The notes beneath the pieces are model-generated. The model was not told where the DNA came from and did not search any database. It worked only from the letters and a program-made list of their open reading frames with translations. Shown here piece after piece: positions 1-4,341 of a DNA stretch of 8,786 nucleotides. Made by a program: the position numbers and the translations under genes. Positions within the stretch are counted from its first letter, which is position 1. Each line of letters opens with the position of its first letter. Source of the DNA: Lentisphaerota bacterium (GTDB lineage: Bacteria > Verrucomicrobiota > Kiritimatiellia > RFP12 > UBA3636); the NCBI GenBank assembly GCA_022837245.1, contig JALHHX010000087.1:1-8786 (forward strand), read 5' to 3'.

Positions 1-17
1 CCCCCCCCCCCCCCCCC
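1..17. repeat. Homopolymer C tract at contig edge
   Basis: The window opens with 17 consecutive C's followed by GCAAATCTC. A run this long at the very end is more likely an assembly or sequencing edge effect, or the edge of a collapsed repeat, than a biological element. The 10 bases CGCAAATCTC (17-26) recur in inverted orientation at 814-823, next to another C run (829-836), which suggests the contig broke inside a dispersed repeat. Confidence 0.7.
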
Positions 18-27
18 GCAAATCTCC

Positions 28-332
28 GCGAAGAGAAGGTACTTTTCTCGGACCGCGCCCGTCGTTCATCACTGAAAAACGCCGCTTCGCCATCCATAAC
101 TAATCACGCACTTCCGTCCGCCTATTTCTTATTTTCAGGGCTGACCCCGATCCCCGGCACTGCGTGCAGCTCGTCTGGTCCGGGTCACACTCGTCGGCGA
201 CTGGCGGGTTGGCGAGGTTGGAAGGCTCGGCGTGTAGCTGACCGGCTGAAAATCATACAAAAAGCAGCGTGATGATTTGGAGCGTTTTTTTCATACGGTT
301 TGCCTCTTCATCATCTTTTTCCTTCTCTTCGC
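28..332. repeat. 12-bp perfect inverted repeat flanking a broken gene
   Basis: GCGAAGAGAAGG at 28-39 is exactly complementary to CCTTCTCTTCGC at 321-332. The two arms bracket the interrupted signal-peptide reading frame at 100-294. They could be the ends of a small mobile or repeat-derived element. The right arm lies inside the reading frame at 291-419, and a 12-bp match within about 1 kb can arise by chance, so the association is weak. Confidence 0.35.
100..294 (-). pseudogene. Secreted-protein start broken by an in-frame TGA
   Basis: On the minus strand an ATG at 294-292, preceded by GAAGAGG about 8 bases upstream, encodes MKKTLQIITLLFV and then meets TGA (255-253). The same frame continues as FSAGQLHAEP and on to a TAG at 102-100, giving 64 codons with the TGA as codon 14. 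Read through, the first 23 residues form a textbook signal peptide: two lysines, a hydrophobic core centred on the stop, and an L-H-A cleavage site before E. The mature part is short and has a Cys-rich stretch (CDPDQTSCTQC). Both halves of one signal peptide surviving around a stop suggests a recent nonsense mutation or a sequencing error. Recoding is unlikely, because TGA ends two complete genes in the window. The last codons, antisense to 125-146, may belong to an invading repeat, so the original C-terminus may be lost. The function is unknown. Confidence 0.5.
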
Positions 333-419
333 CAGTTTAACCAAATATATTCTGCCTCGGTGATCAGCGGGAACTACGTCTTGGGGTTTCAGCGTTAATG
401 ACCAAGCTCTTGGAACCGG
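291..419 (-). pseudogene. Orphan C-terminal reading frame overlapping the broken gene (ATGA)
   Basis: A minus-strand frame opens after a TAG at 422-420 and runs 42 codons to the TGA at 293-291. That stop shares the bases ATGA with the start of the interrupted secreted-protein frame. Pieces read AWSLTLKPQDVVPADHRG and IYLVKLAKRRKK, protein-like with a basic tail. There is no ATG near its beginning. A well-formed start (AAGGAAGAGG then ATG at 427-425) lies just upstream in another frame and encodes only MFSRFQELGH before a stop. A single-base frameshift would join the two. I read this as the remnant of an upstream operon partner. I do not recognise the family, and chance remains possible because the frame is short. 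Confidence 0.3.
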
Positions 420-465
420 CTAAACATTATGCCCCTCTTCCTTTGGAATTGCAAGGAAATTACTA

Positions 466-507
466 AAAAACATCTAGCCAAAAACATCTAGCCGAAAATG
501 TCTGGCA
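466..507. repeat. 14-bp tandem repeat, two perfect copies and one diverged
   Basis: AAAAACATCTAGCC occurs at 466-479 and again, directly abutting, at 480-493. A third copy at 494-507 differs at five positions, four of them transitions (A/G or C/T). It lies immediately left of the palindrome at 512-578. No coding function is evident. Confidence 0.75.
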
Positions 508-511
508 TTTG

Positions 512-578
512 TCGAGGGAATCGTCGTAATCGACGAAATCGATTATGTCGAACCACACGTTTCCGACGATTCCCTCGA
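512..578. repeat. Nested palindrome (15-bp outer arms, 6-bp inner hairpin)
   Basis: TCGAGGGAATCGTCG (512-526) is perfectly complementary to CGACGATTCCCTCGA (564-578). Inside, TAATCG (527-532) pairs with CGATTA (540-545) around a 7-base loop. The right arm is free of any recognisable start signal and no T tract follows, so it does not look like an intrinsic terminator. A palindromic repeat or miniature-element remnant fits better. The plus frame across it stays open (478-792) but has no plausible start. Confidence 0.65.
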
Positions 579-690
579 AGTTCTGAGCCCAATTGACCAC
601 AACGCGGAAGCTCTACGCCTGCGATGTTCAACTCCGATGTTCTCCGATGCGCTAGCTAACGCTCGCGTGGTGCGTGGCTCTTGCAACGCA

Positions 691-765
691 GCGGCGGCAG
701 AGGCCTGCCGCCCTCCAGTGCAAAGCGGCCACAGGCGCTGGAGGGCGACACGCCGTGGAGCCGCC
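691..765. repeat. GC-rich mutually exclusive hairpins (REP-like)
   Basis: GGCGGCAG (693-700) pairs with CTGCCGCC (705-712) around the loop AGGC. The overlapping CGCCCTCCAG (709-718) pairs perfectly with CTGGAGGGCG (738-747) around a 19-base loop, and GCCGCC (760-765) could also pair with 693-698. The shared bases make these structures alternatives. Compact GC-rich stems in a gene-free stretch resemble REP-like extragenic repeats. Reading frames here are open on both strands only because stop codons are rare in GC-rich DNA. Confidence 0.5.
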
Positions 766-791
766 CGCAGCAACAAAGCCCCTTCACCCGG

Positions 792-816
792 TTAGGATTA
801 AGATTAAGAGTAAGAG
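792..816. repeat. Degenerate hexamer tandem repeat
   Basis: Four hexamers in a row fit KTARGA: TTAGGA (792-797), TTAAGA twice (798-809) and GTAAGA (810-815). They are followed directly by GATTTGCG, which overlaps the 10-bp motif matching the contig edge in inverted orientation. Confidence 0.6.
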
Positions 817-835
817 ATTTGCGTGAGACCCCCCC

Positions 836-1005
836 CACGCAGCAAGGGCTCGTTCCTCGCGCTTTTCGCGGGAAATTACTTCGCATGATGAGCACGGCGT
901 TTTAAGTGGTTAGTGGCTAGTGGATAGTGGTTAGCCTTCCAAAAACCACGTAGCAAGGGCTTGGCGTCGTCGCGTCGTCGCGTGCTTACCCCACATAGCA
1001 AGGGC
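836..1005 (+). repeat. Three dispersed copies of CACRYAGCAAGGGC
   Basis: Fourteen-base copies lie at 836-849 (CACGCAGCAAGGGC), 947-960 (CACGTAGCAAGGGC) and 992-1005 (CACATAGCAAGGGC), all in the same orientation and differing only at the two central-left positions. Copies 1 and 3 follow C runs. Spacing is uneven (111 and 45 bases), so this is not a CRISPR array. It looks like a family of intergenic repeats interleaved with other short arrays. Confidence 0.65.
906..933. repeat. Heptamer tandem repeat GTGGNTA x4
   Basis: Four exact 7-bp units GTGGNTA run from 906 to 933. The variable fifth base reads T, C, A, T. This recalls the short tandemly repeated heptamers of some bacteria. Variation confined to one position while period and frame are kept suggests slippage plus constraint rather than random sequence. 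Confidence 0.75.
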
Positions 1006-1043
1006 ATACTCGAACTTGGGCCCGAACTTGGCGCGAAACTTGG
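964..1043. repeat. Octamer and CGAACTTGG short repeats
   Basis: GCGTCGTC occurs twice in tandem (964-979) and continues as GCGTG. After the third AGCAAGGGC copy, CGAACTTGG appears at 1011-1019 and 1023-1031, and as CGAAACTTGG at 1034-1043, each separated by two or three bases. No protein-binding role can be assigned from sequence alone. Confidence 0.5.
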
Positions 1044-1071
1044 CGGGAAACAGATATGGCTTGATTTACGA

Positions 1072-1124
1072 TGTGGAAAACTCCACAATAGGCGTCTGTT
1101 TGTCTGGCTGCGCGGCGCAGCCGG
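1072..1124 (+). other. Two small hairpins in the leader of the isomerase gene
   Basis: TGTGGA (1072-1077) pairs with TCCACA (1082-1087) around AAAC. GGCTGCG (1106-1112) pairs with CGCAGCC (1116-1122) around CGG, extended by a wobble and one more pair. They lie 40-95 bases before the ATG at 1166. No U tract follows either, so terminator function is unlikely. TTGACA at 1127-1132 resembles a -35 box, but I see no matching -10. Confidence 0.35.
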
Positions 1125-1165
1125 CGTTGACATCGTAACGACATTGAAACAACGGAGGACGGCTC

Positions 1166-1951
1166 ATGGCCAAGAAATACAGAGTTGCAGCGCAAATGTA
1201 CGGATTCAGGGATTTCATCAAGGATCCCGACGGGATGAAGAGCACTTTGAAGCGTGTCAAGAAAATGGGATACGACTATGCCCAGATTTCCGGGTTCGGC
1301 CCTATAGAGGCGTCCGAACTCAAGAAGATTTGCGATGACGCGGGGGTTGAGCCGATCGGCGCGCACATAGCCCTCAAAAACTTTCGTGAGAACGAAAAGA
1401 AGGTGATCGCGGACTGCCACGCTTACGGCATAGGATACGCCGCGATTCCATGGCTGCCTTCCTCCGAGTACAAGACTCCTGCCGACTGGAGGAAGCTGTT
1501 CAAAGAGTTCGATGCGTACGCCAGGCGCTTCGCTAAAGAAGGTATTGTGGTTCAATACCACAACCACGCGTTCGAGTTCGAGAAGTTCGGAATCAAAAAC
1601 GGCAAAGGCGGCAAGACGATTCTGGACATGCTTTACGACGGCACGAAGGATCTACAGGCGGAGATCGATTTTGGCTGGGTCGCCCGCGGCGGTTACAACC
1701 CAGTGCTTTGGGCGCATAAGCTGAAAGGGCGTCTGGATCAGGTGCACTTAAAGGACTGGGGTATAGTTGGCGGCAATCCGGAATTCCGGGCGATAGGCGA
1801 GGGGAGCCTCGACTGGCCGGCAATTATCAAGGCGTGCAAAGCCTCGGGGACTAAGGACTTCATCGTCGAGCAGGACACCTGTGTCGTGACTAAAGACCCG
1901 TTCCGCAGCTACGAGATCAGCAGACGCAATTTGCTGGATATGGGTCTGTAA
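1166..1951 (+). CDS. Sugar phosphate isomerase/epimerase (xylose isomerase-like TIM barrel)
   Basis: This 261-residue cytoplasmic protein has no signal peptide and belongs to the xylose isomerase-like TIM-barrel superfamily (AP endonuclease family 2 fold, like IolE and related sugar epimerases). Metal-site landmarks appear in the expected order: YHNHAFEFE (131-139), AEIDFGW (165-171), QVHLKDW (192-198), GEGSLDW (211-217) and IVEQD (233-237). The acidic and histidine residues of these motifs normally hold one divalent metal that drives keto/aldo isomerisation or epimerisation. The length is usual for the family. ATG at 1166 is supported by GGAGG at 1154-1158. It ends 28 bases before the LPS permease gene on the same strand, so they may be cotranscribed. 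The substrate cannot be read from sequence; the fold also includes hydroxypyruvate isomerases and inositol catabolic enzymes. Family assignment is secure, the exact reaction is not. Confidence 0.9.
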   Translation: MAKKYRVAAQMYGFRDFIKDPDGMKSTLKRVKKMGYDYAQISGFGPIEASELKKICDDAGVEPIGAHIALKNFRENEKKVIADCHAYGIGYAAIPWLPSSEYKTPADWRKLFKEFDAYARRFAKEGIVVQYHNHAFEFEKFGIKNGKGGKTILDMLYDGTKDLQAEIDFGWVARGGYNPVLWAHKLKGRLDQVHLKDWGIVGGNPEFRAIGEGSLDWPAIIKACKASGTKDFIVEQDTCVVTKDPFRSYEISRRNLLDMGL

Positions 1952-1979
1952 GTCGGGGCAACGACGGGGAATACAAGAG

Positions 1980-3089
1980 GTGAGGATAATAACGTTTTAT
2001 CTGCTGAAGGCTTTTCTAAAGCCTTTGCTGTTATGCCTCATCTCGTTCAACGCCATATTCATCATCTTCGACCTGTTTGGGAATCTCTCGAATTTTCTCG
2101 AAGCTGGAACTAGTATCCCCGTCGTTCTCCGCTACTACGCGGGGGTGGTGAGCATGTACACGCAGTGGTTTCTGCCAGCCTCGTGTCTGCTAGCCGCCCT
2201 TTACACAATGTGGCAGCTCTCGCACCACAGCGAGCTTACGGCGATGCGCGCGAGCGGAATCAGCTTCTATCTTCTGCTCGTTCCGTTCCTGTTCGCGTCG
2301 ATCGTCATGAGCTTGCTATCATTCTGGAACTCCGAATACATCGCCCCCGAGGCGAGCGTGTGGTCGGAGCGTCTGAAGGAGTCCTCGTTCACAACCGCCG
2401 AGCCGTTGGAGAAGAAGAACGTCCAGTTCATTTCGCCCGGAACTGGACGCAATTGGATGTTCGCCTCGGTGGACACCTCCACAGAAGACAGCATGGCGCG
2501 TCCTTCAGGATCCGTCCATGTGAGCCAGGAGGTTGATGGTGTCAAGGTTAGAGGAGTCCACGCCAAACGTGCCGAATATCTTGACGGGGTCTGGTGGTTC
2601 CATGAGCCGCGCCCCATAGAGTATGACATAGACGGGCAGGAGCTGCCCCTCGATTCCGCCAAGGCAACGCCCGCCAACGCGCCGAAACTCGTGCCGATGT
2701 ATGAGTTAACGGAGTCGCCGCGCTACATGATGCTTGAGCACCGGAGCGGGTATTGGAAGTTCTTCTCGCTCTCCGACATGCTCTTTTATATCAAAGGCAG
2801 GAAAGTCTCGGACAGGGGGCAGTGGTACGAATTCTGGTACCGCATCGCATCGCCGTGGGCTTGCGTGGTCATCACATTCTTCGCGATCCCGGCTGGTATC
2901 AGCACCGGCCGGCAGAGCGTCATGAAGGGCGTGATCATGGCGCTCGCGGCGTTCTTCAGCTTCTACGCGTTGACCTTGGCTCTAAATTTCTTCGCCCTCC
3001 ATGGCCTATTCCCCGCCGCGCCTGCGGCGCTCCTGCCTAATCTGGTCTTCCTCGTAATCGGCGCGGCGATGTTCCGGAAACTCACTTGA
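1980..3089 (+). CDS. lptF/lptG: LptF/LptG-family LPS export permease (YjgP/YjgQ)
   Basis: The 369-residue inner-membrane protein has the LptF/LptG layout: three N-terminal membrane helices (about 8-33, 52-80, 95-118), a soluble periplasmic domain (about 120-280) and three C-terminal helices (about 288-307, 313-336, 345-364). HSELTAMRASGIS (83-95) matches the conserved stretch after TM2 that contacts the LptB ATPase. In the LptB2FG complex, LptF and LptG extract LPS from the inner membrane and pass it to the periplasmic Lpt bridge. The start is GTG at 1980 with GGGGA nine bases upstream. It gives MRIITFYLLKAFL, matching family N-termini, and the next in-frame ATG would delete TM1. AGAGG overlaps the start itself. 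Only one such permease is in the window, so its partner must lie elsewhere; F and G cannot be told apart here. The pilus ATPase gene follows after 25 bases. Confidence 0.92.
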   Translation: MRIITFYLLKAFLKPLLLCLISFNAIFIIFDLFGNLSNFLEAGTSIPVVLRYYAGVVSMYTQWFLPASCLLAALYTMWQLSHHSELTAMRASGISFYLLLVPFLFASIVMSLLSFWNSEYIAPEASVWSERLKESSFTTAEPLEKKNVQFISPGTGRNWMFASVDTSTEDSMARPSGSVHVSQEVDGVKVRGVHAKRAEYLDGVWWFHEPRPIEYDIDGQELPLDSAKATPANAPKLVPMYELTESPRYMMLEHRSGYWKFFSLSDMLFYIKGRKVSDRGQWYEFWYRIASPWACVVITFFAIPAGISTGRQSVMKGVIMALAAFFSFYALTLALNFFALHGLFPAAPAALLPNLVFLVIGAAMFRKLT

Positions 3090-3114
3090 GATCCACAGTA
3101 AAAGGAGGTGCCGT

Positions 3115-4209
3115 ATGTCCATGCTAACAGAAGTTCTGCGTCAGGCCGTTGAGGCGGGCGCTTCCGATGTACACATCAAGCGCGACACGCCACCGCTCTT
3201 CCGCATCGAGAAGAAACTCGGCCCCGCGCCGTTCGAGCCCATTTCAATTGAGCAGATAAACGCAATCGTGGACGAAATCCTGCCCGAGTATCTCCGAGAG
3301 CAGTTTCAAAAGGCGCACGAAGTCGATTTCTCGCACCGCGAGGAGGGAGTCGGCCGTTTCCGTATCAGCCTTTACACTGGCGAGGGTTTCCCCGTCTTGG
3401 CCATGCGGTATGTCAAGGACAAGATCCCAGCCCTCGACGACTTAAACCTGCCGCCCATACTTGAAACGCTCATCGACGAGCGGAACGGAATCATAATCCT
3501 CTCCGGAACGACGGGCTGCGGCAAATCCACCACGCTGGCATCGCTGATAGAGCTCATAAACATAAGACAGTCACGGCGCATCATCACAGTGGAAGACCCA
3601 ATCGAGTACGCATTCGAAGACAAGAAGAGCGTCGTCACGCAGCGCGAAGTGGGACTCGATACCGAATCGTTCTCTTCGGCACTAAAACGTGTCCTGCGGC
3701 AAGACCCCGATGTCATCTTAATCGGCGAAATGCGCGACACCGACAGCGTCCGCACCGGCATAACGGCCGCAGAGACAGGCCACCTTGTCTTCACCACGCT
3801 GCATTCCGGTACAGCCGCCGCTGCCGTTCCGCGTATTCTCGACATGTTTCCGGCCGACGAGCAGGATCAAGTCCGCATGGCGCTGGCCAACAACCTGCGT
3901 GCAGTTGTCTGCCAGCGCCTCGTCCCGACCATTGGCGGGGGGCTCATACCTGCAGCGGAGATCATGTTCAATACGCCCACCGTCAAAAAAATTCTGATCA
4001 AAAACGAGTTGCGCCTCCTAGGCGCCGCGATAGAAGCTGGCGGCGAAAACGGGATGCAGAACTTCAATCAGGCTCTGTACAAGTTTGTGAAAGCCGGAGT
4101 CGTTTCCGAGACCGACGGCATGCGCTTTGCCCCCAATCCCGACTCGCTTCAGATGAACCTGCGCGGCATCTTCCTAGACGAAGGCCGCAAGATCCTTTCC
4201 TCGCTGTAG
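3115..4209 (+). CDS. pilT: Type IV pilus retraction ATPase, PilT/PilU family
   Basis: The 364-residue cytoplasmic ATPase is of the PilT/PilU group of type II/IV secretion ATPases. It forms a hexamer at the pilus base and depolymerises the fibre, powering twitching or DNA uptake. An N-terminal PAS-like domain (about 1-105, with the typical ASDVHIKRDTPPLFRI) precedes the RecA-like core: Walker A GTTGCGKST (131-139), Asp box ITVEDPIEY (157-165), Walker B DPDVILIGEMRD (197-208, catalytic E205) and His box TGHLVFTTLHS (221-231). All catalytic residues are intact. The C-terminal part (NFNQAL, MNLRGIF) fits either PilT or PilU, so the paralogue is uncertain. The start is set by an excellent Shine-Dalgarno AAGGAGGTG (3102-3110), much stronger than its neighbours', which suggests high translation. 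No pilin or pilus assembly gene is adjacent. Confidence 0.93.
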   Translation: MSMLTEVLRQAVEAGASDVHIKRDTPPLFRIEKKLGPAPFEPISIEQINAIVDEILPEYLREQFQKAHEVDFSHREEGVGRFRISLYTGEGFPVLAMRYVKDKIPALDDLNLPPILETLIDERNGIIILSGTTGCGKSTTLASLIELINIRQSRRIITVEDPIEYAFEDKKSVVTQREVGLDTESFSSALKRVLRQDPDVILIGEMRDTDSVRTGITAAETGHLVFTTLHSGTAAAAVPRILDMFPADEQDQVRMALANNLRAVVCQRLVPTIGGGLIPAAEIMFNTPTVKKILIKNELRLLGAAIEAGGENGMQNFNQALYKFVKAGVVSETDGMRFAPNPDSLQMNLRGIFLDEGRKILSSL

Positions 4210-4266
4210 CCCGGGACAAATCAAGCAATTGTTTGGATTGCCGCCTTTACCACTCGTTGTTGCACC

Positions 4267-4296
4267 TTGACTTGCCGCCGCCATGTATGGCATCAT
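4267..4296 (+). promoter_or_regulatory. Possible promoter before the double-thioredoxin gene
   Basis: TTGACT (4267-4272) and CATCAT (4291-4296) are separated by 18 bases and fit -35 and -10 boxes with five and four matches to the sigma-70-type consensus. The site would begin transcription about 40 bases before the ATG at 4342. The 132-bp gap after pilT supports a separate promoter, but the -10 is weak. Confidence 0.3.
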
Positions 4297-4304
4297 GGGC
4301 GGCG
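4276..4304 (+). other. Bulged hairpin overlapping the putative -10
   Basis: CGCCG (4276-4280) and CCATG (4281-4285) pair with CATGG (4294-4298) and CGGCG (4300-4304), leaving G4299 as a one-base bulge and an 8-base loop. There are ten pairs in all. No T tract follows, so it is not a canonical terminator for pilT. As DNA it is a dyad covering the possible -10 and could be an operator; as RNA it would lie at the 3' end of the pilT message. Confidence 0.45.
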
Positions 4305-4341
4305 CCTTGGAGATTCAAAGCAAACGAAAGGATGGACCGAT

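Noticed and set aside
1..93. Minus-strand frame from ATG 93-91 running off the contig edge (MAKRRFSVMNDGRG...)
   Set aside because: Only about 31 codons are visible, it has no clear ribosome site, and it ends in the C tract as a run of glycines.
253..255. Selenocysteine or an altered genetic code at the in-frame TGA
   Set aside because: The codon falls in the hydrophobic core of a signal peptide, where selenocysteine makes no sense, and TGA is a normal stop for two complete genes in the window.
543..776. Minus-strand 77-codon open frame over the palindrome and GC-rich repeats
   Set aside because: It overlaps hairpin-forming repeats, has no ribosome site and is Arg/Ala/Ser-rich as expected from GC-rich non-coding DNA. 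A plus-strand frame is open across the same bases.
478..792. Plus-strand open frame reading VVIDEIDYVEP, which superficially resembles an ATPase Walker B
   Set aside because: The similar stretch is a by-product of the palindrome at 512-578. No start codon or ribosome site precedes it, and its later part is repeat DNA.
836..1005. CRISPR array
   Set aside because: The 14-bp copies are too short, spaced 111 and 45 bases apart, and have no spacers of even length.
1127..1155. Promoter with TTGACA at 1127-1132
   Set aside because: No -10-like sequence occurs at 16-18 bases spacing, where the DNA reads CAACGG, so the -35 match alone is not enough.
961..1338. Plus-strand 125-codon frame overlapping the start of the isomerase gene
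   Set aside because: Its first half is repeat DNA and its second half lies out of frame inside the well-supported isomerase gene.
4267..4341. Upstream TTG start of the double-thioredoxin gene
   Set aside because: It would add 25 residues before the signal peptide and overlap the hairpin. The ATG at 4342 has a proper ribosome site and starts the signal peptide.
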